From the NCBI GenBank assembly GCA_947452785.1, contig CANGDZ010000021.1:1-46830 (forward strand): a stretch of DNA of 46,830 nt, given 5' to 3'. Under the pieces are notes generated by a model that was not told the origin of the DNA, made no database searches, and worked only from the letters and a program-made list of their open reading frames with translations. Shown here piece by piece: positions 1 to 9,262 of the stretch; positions within the stretch are counted from its first letter, which is position 1, and each line of letters begins with the position of its first letter. The position numbers were made by a program, and so were the translations under genes. The stretch comes from Comamonadaceae bacterium (GTDB taxonomy: Bacteria > Pseudomonadota > Gammaproteobacteria > Burkholderiales > Burkholderiaceae_C).

Positions 1-283
1 GAGGAATGGCATCATGGCCTTTGTACACACGCAGACCGGGGCGGCTGACGCGCTCAATGCGCTCAATCACGGGGCGACCTGCGTAGTACTTCAGGGAAAT
101 TTCAAGTTCGGACTTACCGTCAGCGGACTTGACTTGGAAGCCGTCGATGTAACCTTCATCTTTCAACACTTGTGCAATCGCCACTTTCACTTTGGAAGAT
201 GGGATGGACACGGTGGCTTTGGCCACCATTTGTGCGTTGCGGATGCGAGTCAGCAAATCGGCAATGGGATCACTCATGCTCAT
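1..283 (-). CDS. rpsH: 30S ribosomal protein S8 (3' end outside the window)
   Basis: S8 binds the central domain of 16S rRNA early in small-subunit assembly, and in enterobacteria represses the spc operon by binding its mRNA. The visible N-terminal 94 residues begin [16 protein letters not shown], the usual S8 opening, followed by [16 protein letters not shown]. The start ATG at 283 is preceded by a GGAGAGAA-type ribosome-binding sequence. It follows rpsN by 19 bases in the spc order. The family is about 131 residues, so roughly 37 codons lie beyond the window edge. Nothing in the visible part looks abnormal. Confidence 0.96.
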   Translation of the reverse strand, partial: MSMSDPIADLLTRIRNAQMVAKATVSIPSSKVKVAIAQVLKDEGYIDGFQVKSADGKSELEISLKYYAGRPVIERIERVSRPGLRVYKGHDAIP

Positions 284-302
284 GTTGTTCTCTCCTGCCG
301 AA

Positions 303-608
303 TTACCAGCTGGCCTTGGTCATGCCGGGAATATTGCCCTGGAAGGCCAATTCACGAATCTTGGCGCGGCCCAGGCCGAATTGACGGAACGTACCACGTG
401 GACGACCGGTGATTGCACAACGGTTACGTTGGCGTGTGGGGTTCGCATTACGCGGAAGCTTTTGCAGAGCTAAGCGGGCAATTGCACGCTCTTCTTCTGT
501 ACGCTTTGCGTCGTTTGAAATGGCCTTCAGTTCCGCATGCTTGGCAGCGTACTTGGCGACCAGTCGGTCTCGTTTGAGCTCGCGCTCGATCAGTGCTTGT
601 TTAGCCAC
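303..608 (-). CDS. rpsN: 30S ribosomal protein S14, zinc-independent type
   Basis: S14 sits in the head of the 30S subunit and helps assemble the A and P sites. The product is 101 residues, the normal length of the long zinc-free (C-) form: it lacks the CxxC pairs and has the C-terminal signature [19 protein letters not shown] followed by a TKASW end. The frame is open further upstream, but the family start (xAKQALIER) falls on a GTG at 608, preceded by GAGGTG at good distance, so I chose that GTG. The eight-base gap to rplE suggests translational coupling within the operon. Confidence 0.95.
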   Translation of the reverse strand: MAKQALIERELKRDRLVAKYAAKHAELKAISNDAKRTEEERAIARLALQKLPRNANPTRQRNRCAITGRPRGTFRQFGLGRAKIRELAFQGNIPGMTKASW

Positions 609-616
609 GTGCCACC

Positions 617-1156
617 TCAGTTCTTGAATGGGAAACGGAAACCTGCGAGCAGTGCTTTGCACTCGTCGTCGGTCTTGGCCGTCGTGGTGATGCTGATATT
701 GAGACCGCGCAAGGCATCAACCTTGTCATACTCAATTTCAGGAAAGATGATCTGCTCTTTCACGCCGACGTTGTAGTTACCGCGGCCATCAAAAGCACGA
801 CCAGAAATACCGCGGAAGTCACGAACGCGGGGCAAAGCCACCGTCACGAAACGATCCAGGAATTCATACATCTGCACGCCACGCAAGGTCACCATGCAAC
901 CAATAGGCTGTTGCTCACGGATTTTAAAACCCGCAATCGCTTTTTTGGCCTTGGTCACCACAGGGCGTTGGCCTGCGATCTTGGTCAGGTCGCTGACAGC
1001 GTGGTCCATGACCTTTTTGTCTGCAACAGCTTCAGAAACACCCATGTTCAAGGTGATCTTGGTGATGCGAGGCACCTGCATTGGAGACTTATAACCAAAT
1101 TTGGCCATCATCTCTGGGGCCACTTTTTCGCGAAAGAGTTGTTGGAGTCGTGCCAT
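617..1156 (-). CDS. rplE: 50S ribosomal protein L5
   Basis: L5 binds 5S rRNA and forms bridge B1b between the subunits. The 179-residue product has the L5 hallmarks [23 protein letters not shown] and [18 protein letters not shown]. Two ATGs are possible: 1162, which overlaps the rplX stop as ATGA, and 1156. The AAGGTG ribosome-binding site lies only about two bases from the first but eight from the second, so 1156 is preferred; it gives the MARLQQL start typical of the family. Part of the spc operon between rplX and rpsN. Confidence 0.95.
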   Translation of the reverse strand: MARLQQLFREKVAPEMMAKFGYKSPMQVPRITKITLNMGVSEAVADKKVMDHAVSDLTKIAGQRPVVTKAKKAIAGFKIREQQPIGCMVTLRGVQMYEFLDRFVTVALPRVRDFRGISGRAFDGRGNYNVGVKEQIIFPEIEYDKVDALRGLNISITTTAKTDDECKALLAGFRFPFKN

Positions 1157-1158
1157 GC

Positions 1159-1479
1159 TCATGCCACCTTGATTTCTTCGCCGCTGGACTTGTAAACGCG
1201 AACGCGCTTGCCTGTTTCCAGCAACTTGATGCCCACGCGATCAGCCTTACCCGTTGCGGCATTGAAAATGGCCACGTTGGATTGGTGAATGGGCATGGTT
1301 TTTTCGATGATGCCGCCAGTTGTACCCTTCATAGGGTTTGGCTTGGCATGCTTCTTCACGAGGTTAATACCCTCGATCAGCAAATGCGAGTCATCGGAGC
1401 GCTGGGCAACTTTGCCGCGCTTACCTTTGTCACGCCCTGTGATGACGATGACGTCATCGCCTCTGCGAATCTTATTCAT
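1159..1479 (-). CDS. rplX: 50S ribosomal protein L24
   Basis: L24 is one of the two proteins that initiate 50S assembly and lies by the peptide exit tunnel. The product is 106 residues with the KOW motif near the N-terminus ([17 protein letters not shown], residues about 8-24) and the typical [12 protein letters not shown] segment. The start ATG follows the rplN stop by nine bases, and the stop almost touches the rplE start, consistent with one polycistronic transcript. Length and sequence are ordinary for the family. Confidence 0.95.
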   Translation of the reverse strand: MNKIRRGDDVIVITGRDKGKRGKVAQRSDDSHLLIEGINLVKKHAKPNPMKGTTGGIIEKTMPIHQSNVAIFNAATGKADRVGIKLLETGKRVRVYKSSGEEIKVA

Positions 1480-1488
1480 GATGCGTCC

Positions 1489-1857
1489 TTACAGCACTTC
1501 AGGAGCCAAGGACACGATCTTCATGAACTTCTCGGTACGCAGTTCACGCGTCACGGGTCCAAAGATACGGGTGCCAATGGGCTCCAGTTTGTTATTGAGC
1601 AACACAGCAGCATTGCTATCGAACTTCACCAATGAGCCATCGCCACGGCGAATGCCCTTGGCTGTACGCACCACTACCGCACTGTAGACTTCGCCTTTTT
1701 TGACGCGTCCACGCGGAGCAGCTTCTTTGATGCTCACCTTAATGATGTCGCCCACGCTAGCGTAGCGACGCTTGGATCCGCCGAGCACCTTGATGCACAG
1801 GACGGACTTAGCGCCGGTATTGTCGGCAACTTCCAACCGAGATTCTGTTTGGATCAT
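1489..1857 (-). CDS. rplN: 50S ribosomal protein L14
   Basis: L14 contacts 16S rRNA in bridges B5 and B8 and interacts with L19. From the ATG at 1857 the product is 122 residues, exactly the family length, starting [17 protein letters not shown]; an earlier in-frame ATG at 1878 would add seven residues not seen in L14. It is the first gene of this ribosomal cluster: about 150 bases upstream on the same strand is a consensus sigma70 promoter, and beyond it lies divergent proC rather than rpsQ. So the S10 and spc groups are physically separate in this genome. Confidence 0.95.
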   Translation of the reverse strand: MIQTESRLEVADNTGAKSVLCIKVLGGSKRRYASVGDIIKVSIKEAAPRGRVKKGEVYSAVVVRTAKGIRRGDGSLVKFDSNAAVLLNNKLEPIGTRIFGPVTRELRTEKFMKIVSLAPEVL

Positions 1858-2005
1858 TTCAATATTCCCAACTTGCACCCCTTGAGCTTTGATTTTTACA
1901 ATCTAGGCAAACAGGATCAGTCTTGGGCCCGTCATCCACACCGCGAACCACTCGCTGTGCTTTGATTGGGCAGATAACCACGCTTTTTCACAAGCGAAGC
2001 CCGCT

Positions 2006-2034
2006 AGTATGCCATTAAAAACAAGGGGTGTCAA
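2006..2034 (-). promoter_or_regulatory. sigma70 promoter of the rplN (spc) operon
   Basis: On the minus strand a perfect -35 hexamer TTGACA (2034-2029) is followed by a 17-base spacer and the -10 hexamer CATACT (2011-2006). Immediately downstream is a GC-rich stretch, AGCGGGC, the kind of discriminator found at stringently controlled stable-RNA and ribosomal-protein promoters. Transcription would start near 1999 and leave a leader of about 140 nt before rplN. The 1858-2181 gap holds this promoter, the rplN leader and the proC upstream mini-ORF; I see no RNA gene in it. Confidence 0.8.
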
Positions 2035-2113
2035 CACGCTTTCAAGTTTTTTCTTCGTCTGTGCTTGTTTTTGGGTCCATTTCCTGGGACGACGGGGCTT
2101 TTGAAAGGTGACA

Positions 2114-2185
2114 ATGGCACCTCCTTGCTTGGGAATTTCATTTCCCCTTTTGAAATGTCCTCTCTTACGCCCTCACACGACATGA
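2114..2185 (+). CDS. Possible 23-residue proline-rich leader ORF of proC
   Basis: An ATG at 2114, preceded by GAAAGGTG, opens a 23-codon frame with five proline codons (residues 3, 4, 11, 16 and 20). Its TGA at 2183 overlaps the likely proC start as ATGA. The proC ATG itself has no obvious ribosome-binding site, so translation of this mini-ORF could couple to proC. Because ProC makes proline, a proline-rich leader is suggestive of feedback by proline-tRNA supply, but this is inference from position and composition only; a short chance ORF cannot be excluded. Confidence 0.35.
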   Translation: MAPPCLGISFPLLKCPLLRPHTT

Positions 2186-3021
2186 CCACCGCACACAACG
2201 CTCTTACTTCCGTGACCATCGCCTTCATTGGCGGTGGCAACATGGCCAGCGCCATCATCGGCGGCCTGATCCGGCAAGGCATGCGGCCTGAACAAATTAC
2301 CGTGGTCGAGCCCTTTGAAGAGACCGCGGCTAAATTACAACGTGACTTTGGCATCACGGCGCTGCCCTTGGCGGGTCCCGCATTGGCGCGTGCGCAATTG
2401 GTGGTCTGGGCCGTCAAACCTCAGCTGTTCAGTGAGGCGGCGGCGCCCGTCATGCCCTTCACGCGGGAGGCTTTGCACCTGTCAGTGGCCGCAGGTATTC
2501 GCACCGACAGCATCAGCCGCTGGGTGGGTACGGACCGGGTGGTCCGGTGTATGCCCAATACCCCCGCTTTGGTGGGCCAAGGCATGACCGCGCTCTACCC
2601 TTGTCCTACAGTGACCGACGCAGACAAGGCCCTGGTGGCGCACGTCGTCGGTACCACGGGCCAGTATTTGTGGGTTGCACAAGAGTCGCAGCTGGACGCA
2701 GTCACCGCACTTTCGGGCTCCGGTCCAGCCTATGTGTTTTATTTTCTCGAGGCCATGACCGAGGCCGGCGTGGGCATGGGCCTGTCTCAAGCACAGGCTT
2801 ATCAGTTAGCGGTGGCGACTTTTTCTGGCGCAGCCTCTTTGGCCGCGGCCTCTACGGAACCCCCTGAGGTCTTGCGCCAACGTGTGACCTCCAAAGGCGG
2901 CACGACTTACGCGGCCCTCACCGCCATGGAGTCGTCGGGTGTGAAGCCCGCTTTCATTCTAGCCATGCAAGCCGCCGAGCTTCGCGCGCGCGAATTGGGC
3001 GACGAGTTCGGCAAAAGCTGA
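2182..3021 (+). CDS. proC: Pyrroline-5-carboxylate reductase
   Basis: ProC catalyses the last step of proline synthesis, the NAD(P)H-dependent reduction of 1-pyrroline-5-carboxylate, in the cytosol. The 279-residue product has the N-terminal Rossmann motif IAFIGGGNMASAIIGG (about residues 12-27), WAVKPQ, VRCMPNTPALVG and the C-terminal dimer segment ALSGSGPAYVF followed by VTSKGGTTYAAL. The ATG at 2182 gives a family-like N-terminus; an ATG at 2155 in the same frame is an alternative with no better ribosome-binding site. It is transcribed divergently from rplN and convergently with ubiA. Confidence 0.93.
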   Translation: MTTAHNALTSVTIAFIGGGNMASAIIGGLIRQGMRPEQITVVEPFEETAAKLQRDFGITALPLAGPALARAQLVVWAVKPQLFSEAAAPVMPFTREALHLSVAAGIRTDSISRWVGTDRVVRCMPNTPALVGQGMTALYPCPTVTDADKALVAHVVGTTGQYLWVAQESQLDAVTALSGSGPAYVFYFLEAMTEAGVGMGLSQAQAYQLAVATFSGAASLAAASTEPPEVLRQRVTSKGGTTYAALTAMESSGVKPAFILAMQAAELRARELGDEFGKS

Positions 3022-3078
3022 GCTCAAGTCGCGAGTCGTTCAGACTGCGGGCCTCAGGCGTCCCACCTGTAGCCAAGA

Positions 3079-3942
3079 TCAAAGGTAGACCAGCACCACG
3101 GCCGCAAAAACACTGAACCCCAGCCAATGGTTGAGGCGAAAAGCTTTGAAGCAGCCTTCGCGGCTGCGGTGGCGAATCAAGCAGTAATGCCAAACCACCT
3201 GGCCCACAGAGGTCAACCCTGCCAAGCAAAACCAAAGTCCTTGTTGCTCTGCGTTCAATAGCAGCGCCCAGATCAACAGGTACGCGGCGTAAAAGCCCAT
3301 GATGGCCAGCACATCCCAACGGCCCAAGGTGATGGCCGAGGTTTTCATACCAATGCGCAAGTCATCATCGCGGTCAACCATGGCGTACTCGGTGTCATAA
3401 GCCAAGACCCAAAATAAATTGCCCAGCAGCAGCAGCCAAGCCACCAAAGGCACCTGGCTCTGCACGGCGGCAAACGCCATTGGAATACCAAAGCTGAAAG
3501 CTACGCCCAACACCGCCTGGGGCATGGACACCACACGTTTGGCATAGGGGTAGACCAAGGCTGTGGCCAAAGCGGCAAACGACCACAACACCGCCGCACG
3601 ATTGATCGTGAGCACCAAACCAAAGGCCAACAAAGCCAACACCGCGCCCAAAGCCAAGGCCTCTTTCGCCCCCAATCGGCCGCTGGTGACCGGGCGGTTT
3701 GCCGTGCGCTTGACGTGTTTATCAAAGTCCCTGTCCGCCACATCGTTCAAGCAGCAACCGGCGCTGCGCATCAAAATCGTGCCCAGGGTGAACACCGTCA
3801 CCAAATGCCAGCCTGGAAAGCCGCCCGCAGCGATCCATAAGGCAGAGAGCGAGGGCCACAGCAGCAGCAACCAGCCCGCAGGCCGGTTCCAGCGGATCAG
3901 GTCCAGATAGAGATTCAGTTTGTCGCGCAGCATGTCAGGCAT
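3079..3942 (-). CDS. ubiA: 4-hydroxybenzoate octaprenyltransferase
   Basis: UbiA is an inner-membrane prenyltransferase that attaches the polyprenyl chain to 4-hydroxybenzoate in ubiquinone synthesis. The 287-residue product has both Asp-rich Mg/diphosphate motifs: NDVADRDFD (about residues 66-74) and [12 protein letters not shown] (about 185-196), among eight or nine hydrophobic helices. The N-terminus [17 protein letters not shown] is typical of proteobacterial UbiA. It lies 21 bases after oxyR on the same strand, so it may be the last gene of a recG-oxyR-ubiA unit. Confidence 0.94.
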   Translation of the reverse strand: MPDMLRDKLNLYLDLIRWNRPAGWLLLLWPSLSALWIAAGGFPGWHLVTVFTLGTILMRSAGCCLNDVADRDFDKHVKRTANRPVTSGRLGAKEALALGAVLALLAFGLVLTINRAAVLWSFAALATALVYPYAKRVVSMPQAVLGVAFSFGIPMAFAAVQSQVPLVAWLLLLGNLFWVLAYDTEYAMVDRDDDLRIGMKTSAITLGRWDVLAIMGFYAAYLLIWALLLNAEQQGLWFCLAGLTSVGQVVWHYCLIRHRSREGCFKAFRLNHWLGFSVFAAVVLVYL

Positions 3943-3963
3943 CCATTCATTGCAAAAATGACA

Positions 3964-4926
3964 TCAAGACAAACGCGTCACGCCCGGCAGCGCGCAGGCG
4001 TATATGGCATTGCGCAAAGCGGCAACGGCCTCGTAACGGGTAAAGCTGCGCCGCCAAGCCAGCACCACCCTTCGCGATGGCGGCGCACCGCCAGCCGCGT
4101 CGGTGATGGGCAAGTATTTGACGTAGGCATCTTCGTTTTGCCGCTGCGGCGAATCGAGCAAGGCCGCATCCGGCACCGACAAGCGCGGCACCAGCGTCAC
4201 GCCCATGCCCGCAGCCACCATGTGCCGGATCGTCTCCAGCGACGAGCCTTCAAAGCTTTTGCGAATGCCCTCGGCATGGCTGGAAAAACGTGCGAACTCG
4301 GGGCAGACCTCCAGCACATGGTCGCGAAAACAATGGCCCGTGCCCAGCAGCAACATGGTTTCGTTCTTCAGTTGCTCGGCGGTCACTGAGGTTTGCTGCG
4401 CCAAAGGGTGCGCCATGGGCACGGCGGCCATAAAAGGCTCGTCATACAAAGGCGCAATGGCCAAGCCCGCATCGGGGAAAGGTTCGGCCAAAATGGCGCA
4501 ATCGGTTTCGCCGGTGCGCAGCATTTCCAGCAGTTTGACGGTGAAGTTTTCTTGCAGCATCAAAGGCATTTGCGGCGCCTGGGCAATCATCTGTCGCACC
4601 AGGCTGGGCAACAAATAAGGCCCAATGGTGTAGATCACACCCAAACGCAAGGCCCCGGCTAACGGGTCTTTGCCGCGTTTGGCGATTTCTTTGATCAGCG
4701 CGGCTTGCTCCAGCACGCTTTGCGCTTGCTGAATAATTTCTTGCCCCAAAGGCGTCACGGTCACCTCATTGGCGCTGCGCTCAAACAACTTGAGCTGTAG
4801 TTCTTCCTCGAGCTTTTTAATCGCCACCGACAAGGTAGGCTGGGACACGAAGCACGCCTCGGCCGCTTTGCCAAAGTGCTTTTCGCGGGCCACCGCCACG
4901 ATGTATTTCAGTTCAGTCAGGGTCAC
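3964..4926 (-). CDS. oxyR: Hydrogen peroxide-sensing LysR regulator OxyR
   Basis: OxyR activates peroxide-defence genes when H2O2 oxidises a cysteine pair to a disulfide. The 320-residue product has the LysR winged HTH at residues 1-60 (TELKYIVAVAREKHFGKAAE, SQPTLSVAIKKLE) and the OxyR-specific motif GTGHCFRDHVLEVC. Counting from the ATG, the cysteines fall at 199 and 208, the same numbers as the redox pair of E. coli OxyR. It starts 15 bases after the recG stop on the same strand. oxyR-recG linkage is known in pseudomonads, in the opposite order. Confidence 0.94.
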   Translation of the reverse strand: MTLTELKYIVAVAREKHFGKAAEACFVSQPTLSVAIKKLEEELQLKLFERSANEVTVTPLGQEIIQQAQSVLEQAALIKEIAKRGKDPLAGALRLGVIYTIGPYLLPSLVRQMIAQAPQMPLMLQENFTVKLLEMLRTGETDCAILAEPFPDAGLAIAPLYDEPFMAAVPMAHPLAQQTSVTAEQLKNETMLLLGTGHCFRDHVLEVCPEFARFSSHAEGIRKSFEGSSLETIRHMVAAGMGVTLVPRLSVPDAALLDSPQRQNEDAYVKYLPITDAAGGAPPSRRVVLAWRRSFTRYEAVAALRNAIYACALPGVTRLS

Positions 4927-4941
4927 TTGTTGCGTTCTCGC

Positions 4942-7026
4942 TCAGGCTTTTAGGTATTCCGATTTTCCACCCAACCAACGTGCAATGTGACGCCGCGCCA
5001 ATTGCGGGTTCTTGTCCAACATCGCAGGGGCCAGCTCACGAGCCCATTCCAACAAGTGGGCATCGGTGGTCAAGTCGGCAAAACGCAGTAAAGGCGCGCC
5101 AGATTGCCGTGCCCCCAAAAACTCGCCCGGCCCGCGGATTTCCAAGTCACGCCGCGCAATTTCAAAACCATCGTTGGTCTCGACCATGGCGCGCAAGCGC
5201 TCACGTGCGGTTTCGCCCAGGCGCCCACCGTCAGGTGTGCCAAACAGCAGCACACAGGCCGAAGCCGCCGCGCCGCGTCCGACCCGGCCGCGCAGTTGGT
5301 GCAGCTGGCTCAGACCAAAGCGCTCGGAGTGCTCGATCACCATCAGCGAGGCGTTGGGCACATCCACCCCCACCTCGATCACAGTGGTGCTGACCAACAC
5401 GCCCATGACGCCGCTGGTGAACAAGTCCATCACCGCTTTTTTCTCTGCCACCGGCATGCGCGAGTGCAGCAAACCGACCATCACACCGGTCAGGGCTTCG
5501 CTCAAATCGGCATGGGTTTGGGTGGCGTTGGTCAGGTCCAGCGCTTCGCTCTCTTCAATCAAGGGGCAGACCCAATACACCTGCCGGCCTTGCGCCAATT
5601 GCGCGCCAATGCGTTCGACCACTTCGCCCCGGCGGCTGTCAGCCACCACCTTGGTCACCACCGGCGTGCGTCCGGGCGGCAACTCGTCGAGTACCGACAC
5701 GTCCAGATCGGCGTAATAACTCATGGCCAAGGTGCGCGGAATGGGCGTGGCAGTCATCATCAGCATGTGCGGCTCCATGCCGTCTTCTTGCATCTTGCCG
5801 CGCAAGGCCAGGCGCTGGGCCACGCCAAAGCGATGTTGCTCATCAATTACCGCCAGCCCCAATCTTTTGAACTGAACCTGCTCTTGAATGATGGCGTGCG
5901 TGCCCACCACCAAGGCGGCCTCGCCACTGGCCACCATCTCGAGCATGGCGAGGCGCTCTTTCTTTTTTTGGCTGCCGGTGAGCCAGGCCACCCGAATGCC
6001 CAAGGGCTCGAGCCAGCCGACCAATTTGCCAAAGTGCTGGCTGGCCAAAATTTCGGTCGGCGCCATCAGCGCGCATTGCCATCCGGCGTCGATCGCCACC
6101 ATGGCCGCCAGCGCCGCGACCACCGTTTTACCAGCGCCCACATCGCCTTGCAGCAAACGGTGCATGGGCACAGCGCGCGCCAAGTCGATGGCGATTTCGG
6201 CGCCTACCCGCTGCTGCGCCGCCGTCAGGGCAAACGGCAAGCCCAGCAGCAATTTGTCATGCAAGCCGCCTGCGCGGGTGGGCAGCAAGGGCGCACGCAG
6301 TCGGTCGCGCTCGCGCTTGGCGGTGAGTTGCGAGAGCTGCTGCGCCAGCAACTCCTCCACTTTCAAGCGTATCCAAGCGGGGTGGCTACGATCTTCCAGC
6401 TCGGCCAGCGATACGTCGGGGGTCGGATGGTGCAAGAACTGCAAACTGGCGCGCAAGTCCCAGGCGCCACGCGGATCGGGCCAGGCCATACCGATCGGCA
6501 AGGTGGACGGCAGGGTCTCGGTCAGATCGGCATGGGCCAGTCCGGTGATCACTGCCCGGCGCAAATAGGTTTGCGGCAAGCCGGCCACCGTGGGGTAAAC
6601 CGGCGTCAAAGCACCCGGCAGCTCGCCACCAGCGGCTTTGAAGCTGGGGTGCATCATGGTCAGCCCCATGAAACCTCCCCGCACCTCGCCCCGAAAGCGC
6701 AAGCGGTTGCCTACCGCCAGGGCTTTTTGATGCGCTGGGTAAAAGCTGAAAAACCGCAGCACGCAGGTGTCCGAACCATCGTCTACCGTCACCAACAGCT
6801 GCCTGCGGGGTTTGAAGGTGATCTCGCAGGCGGTGACTGAGGCCTCCACTTGCACCGTATCGCCCTCGCGGGCGTCGCGCAACTTGACGATGCGCGTCTC
6901 GTCCTCGTAGCGCAGCGGCAAATGCAAAGCCAAATCGATGTCGCGGTCCAGCCCCAGCTTGCGCAAGGCTTTTTGCGGCGCAGAAAGCGCTTTGGGCTTG
7001 GACGGGTCAACAGGGGGCGATGCCAT
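4942..7026 (-). CDS. recG: ATP-dependent DNA helicase RecG
   Basis: RecG is a superfamily 2 translocase that regresses stalled replication forks and processes Holliday junctions. From the ATG at 7026 it has 694 residues, close to the E. coli length of 693. The N-terminal wedge/OB domain spans about residues 50-145, Walker A (GDVGAGKT) 294-301, the DEQH box 395-398, and later TATPIPRTL and the helicase C-terminal motif QLRGRVGRG. The frame is open for another 41 codons, but those overlap the promoter region of the divergent peptidase gene and do not look like protein. Probably first gene of recG-oxyR-ubiA. Confidence 0.94.
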   Translation of the reverse strand: MASPPVDPSKPKALSAPQKALRKLGLDRDIDLALHLPLRYEDETRIVKLRDAREGDTVQVEASVTACEITFKPRRQLLVTVDDGSDTCVLRFFSFYPAHQKALAVGNRLRFRGEVRGGFMGLTMMHPSFKAAGGELPGALTPVYPTVAGLPQTYLRRAVITGLAHADLTETLPSTLPIGMAWPDPRGAWDLRASLQFLHHPTPDVSLAELEDRSHPAWIRLKVEELLAQQLSQLTAKRERDRLRAPLLPTRAGGLHDKLLLGLPFALTAAQQRVGAEIAIDLARAVPMHRLLQGDVGAGKTVVAALAAMVAIDAGWQCALMAPTEILASQHFGKLVGWLEPLGIRVAWLTGSQKKKERLAMLEMVASGEAALVVGTHAIIQEQVQFKRLGLAVIDEQHRFGVAQRLALRGKMQEDGMEPHMLMMTATPIPRTLAMSYYADLDVSVLDELPPGRTPVVTKVVADSRRGEVVERIGAQLAQGRQVYWVCPLIEESEALDLTNATQTHADLSEALTGVMVGLLHSRMPVAEKKAVMDLFTSGVMGVLVSTTVIEVGVDVPNASLMVIEHSERFGLSQLHQLRGRVGRGAAASACVLLFGTPDGGRLGETARERLRAMVETNDGFEIARRDLEIRGPGEFLGARQSGAPLLRFADLTTDAHLLEWARELAPAMLDKNPQLARRHIARWLGGKSEYLKA

Positions 7027-7107
7027 GCGCAGATTGTGCACGCAGGCGAGAAGAGGCCGGGCTGTCGCCCGACTAAAATCTGGCGAATTCACCAAAGAAG
7101 AATCGCT

Positions 7108-8040
7108 TTGCCCATTTTCACTTTGCCCCCAGTTTCGCGCGCCAACCACTGCTGGCTCAATTTTTTTGTTTTGGCTTACTGCAGCCTGTTGTTGACCTGC
7201 ATCGCCACCAGCCCAGTGAATGCCGCCACCGCATCCTCAACGTCGCCGCCGCCCGTCAAATCCGAGGCGATTTGCGATTTTTTGGTGCCGCGTCTGCCCA
7301 ACGTCAAAGTAACTTTATGCCAGAAAGCCCAGTTACTGCCCACGGCAGGCCAATCGGTTCAAGGAAGGCGCATTTATTTTCGCGACGTCTCGGCCGCCGA
7401 ACCGGAACTGCGCGTGATGGTCATTGGCGGCATTCACGGTGACGAAAAATCATCCGCCTCGGTGGTCTTGCACTGGATTCAGCATGCCAGCGAAACCCCG
7501 TCCAACGCCCAGTGGCGTTTCGTTCCTCTGGCCAATCCGGACGGCCTGAACGCCAAGCCACCTCGACGCGTGAACGCCAATGGGGTCGACTTGAACCGTA
7601 ACTTCCCGACCCCGCAATGGACCAAAGAAGCCAAGTATTACTGGGAGACGCGCACCCGCCGCGACCCACGCCGCTGGCCTGGCCCCAAACCCTTGTCAGA
7701 GCCCGAATCGCGCTTCCTGCATGAGCAGTTGGAAAGCTTCAAGCCCAACCTGATCGTCAGCATCCACGCCCCCTATGGCCTGCTCGACTACGACGGCCCC
7801 AGCGTGCCCCCGCCCAAACTGGGGCGCTTGTTTCTAGACCAAGTGGGCATTTTCCCGGGCAGCCTGGGCAACTATGCCGGCGTGCACAAAGGCGTGCCGG
7901 TGGTCACCATTGAGCTGCCCAACGCTTTGCTCACCCCCACCGACGCCGAAATGCGCCAGATGTGGCTAGATCTGTTGCGCTGGGTCAGCGAACGCGTCAA
8001 GCCGCATGTGGAAACTGCGGCGACAGTCCCTGGCAAATAA
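7108..8040 (+). CDS. Exported M14-family zinc carboxypeptidase / murein peptide amidase-like
   Basis: M14 metallopeptidases cleave C-terminal or gamma-linked peptide bonds; the short MpaA-like forms act on murein peptides. No ATG fits; a TTG at 7108 gives a 310-residue protein with a signal peptide (hydrophobic FFVLAYCSLLLTCIA at 19-33, cleavage likely after VNA at 39). Zinc ligands HGDE give His110 and Glu113, and the third is His220 in SIHAPYG; Asn163-Arg164 lie in NGVDLNRNFP and the catalytic Glu269 in VTIELPN. The peptide is predicted to be periplasmic. Upstream starts within the recG promoter region cannot be excluded. Divergent from recG, 91 bases before queA. Confidence 0.8.
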   Translation: MPIFTLPPVSRANHCWLNFFVLAYCSLLLTCIATSPVNAATASSTSPPPVKSEAICDFLVPRLPNVKVTLCQKAQLLPTAGQSVQGRRIYFRDVSAAEPELRVMVIGGIHGDEKSSASVVLHWIQHASETPSNAQWRFVPLANPDGLNAKPPRRVNANGVDLNRNFPTPQWTKEAKYYWETRTRRDPRRWPGPKPLSEPESRFLHEQLESFKPNLIVSIHAPYGLLDYDGPSVPPPKLGRLFLDQVGIFPGSLGNYAGVHKGVPVVTIELPNALLTPTDAEMRQMWLDLLRWVSERVKPHVETAATVPGK

Positions 8041-8131
8041 GTGCCTGACCGCTTGAGCCAGAGCGGTTTACGGCGGTCTGCGAAAATATGTTTTTTCAAC
8101 TTGGTACGGGTCTGTCCGACCCTCAAGCCGC

Positions 8132-9205
8132 ATGACCTCACATTCAGCCCCCCTCGCTCGACCCTTCACGCTCAGCGACTTTGATTTTGAACTCCCGCCC
8201 GCACTGATTGCCCAGCACCCCGCTGCCGAGCGCAGCGGCTCGCGCTTGCTGGACGGCTCTTCATCCACCTTGGTGAACCGCATCTTTCATGAACTGCCGA
8301 GCTTGCTCAAGGCGGGAGATCTGCTGGTGTTCAACGACACCAAGGTGATCAAGGCGCGCATCTTTGGCGAGAAGGCTTCGGGCGGCAAGCTAGAGTTGCT
8401 GATCGAGCGGGTGTTGCCCGGCCATGAGGTGGTGGCACACATGAAGGTCAGCAAAAAGCCGCTGGTGGGCGGCAAGATGTTCATGGCGGGCGGCAGCGCC
8501 CAGGGCGGCTTTGATGCCGTTTTGCTGGGGCGCTGGCCAGATGCCAACGGCCAGCTGTTTCACCTCAAACTGAGCGACGAGCCGCATGCGCTGATGGAAA
8601 AGCACGGCCATGTGCCCCTGCCGCCCTACATCACCCACACCGATTCGGCAGAAGATGCACAGCGTTACCAAACCGTGTTTGCGCGCGCGCCGGGCGCGGT
8701 GGCGGCGCCCACGGCCGCCTTGCATTTTGACGAAGCGCTCTTGGCCCAACTCGACGCCCGTGGCGTGCAGCGCGCCAGCGTGACCTTGCATGTGGGTGCG
8801 GGTACTTTTCAGCCGGTCAAGACCGAGAACCTGGCCGACCACACCATGCACCGCGAGTGGTACGAAGTGCCCGAGGCCACGCAGAACGCCATTGCCGAGT
8901 GCAAGGCGCGTGGCGGCCAAGTGGTGGCGGTGGGCACGACCACGGTGCGCACATTGGAATCCTGGGTCCAATCCGGTCAGGCCAGCGGCGACACGCAGAT
9001 CTTCATCACGCCGGGGTTTGAATTCAAAGTAGTAGACCGACTGGTGACCAACTTCCATCTGCCCAAAAGCACGCTGATGATGCTGGTAAGCGCCTTTGCG
9101 GGCTATGAGCACATCATGGGCCTGTATCGCCACGCGATCGCCAACGAGTACCGGTTCTTCAGTTATGGGGATGCGATGCTGCTCAGTCGCGTCCCGCGCC
9201 CATAA
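8132..9205 (+). CDS. queA: S-adenosylmethionine:tRNA ribosyltransferase-isomerase
   Basis: QueA transfers and isomerises the ribosyl part of SAM onto 7-aminomethyl-7-deazaguanine in tRNA to form epoxyqueuosine. The 357-residue product begins with the typical [17 protein letters not shown] and contains [36 protein letters not shown] and the C-terminal [19 protein letters not shown]. Length is normal. In many proteobacteria queA is directly followed by tgt, the enzyme one step earlier in queuosine synthesis; here tgt lies 5.1 kb downstream, beyond an accessory block. Confidence 0.95.
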   Translation: MTSHSAPLARPFTLSDFDFELPPALIAQHPAAERSGSRLLDGSSSTLVNRIFHELPSLLKAGDLLVFNDTKVIKARIFGEKASGGKLELLIERVLPGHEVVAHMKVSKKPLVGGKMFMAGGSAQGGFDAVLLGRWPDANGQLFHLKLSDEPHALMEKHGHVPLPPYITHTDSAEDAQRYQTVFARAPGAVAAPTAALHFDEALLAQLDARGVQRASVTLHVGAGTFQPVKTENLADHTMHREWYEVPEATQNAIAECKARGGQVVAVGTTTVRTLESWVQSGQASGDTQIFITPGFEFKVVDRLVTNFHLPKSTLMMLVSAFAGYEHIMGLYRHAIANEYRFFSYGDAMLLSRVPRP

Positions 9206-9234
9206 ATCCAGGCGATTTTTCAGGCCGCATTACA

Positions 9235-9247
9235 ATTGCGCTGCAAT
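9235..9247. promoter_or_regulatory. Small inverted repeat before the toxin-antitoxin genes
   Basis: ATTGC-GCT-GCAAT is a perfect 5-3-5 inverted repeat 16 bases before the antitoxin start. It overlaps a -10-like TACAAT (9231-9236), though no good -35 lies at the right distance. The position suits an operator for autorepression by the antitoxin or the complex, which is usual in type II systems. Evidence is symmetry and location only. Confidence 0.35.
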
Positions 9248-9262
9248 CTGAAAGGTTGGACC

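Noticed and set aside
5104..6840. A 578-codon open frame on the plus strand opposite recG
   Set aside because: It is the mirror of recG in GC-rich codon usage, has a His/Gln/Arg-rich low-complexity product with no family signature, and recG itself is a clear full-length gene.
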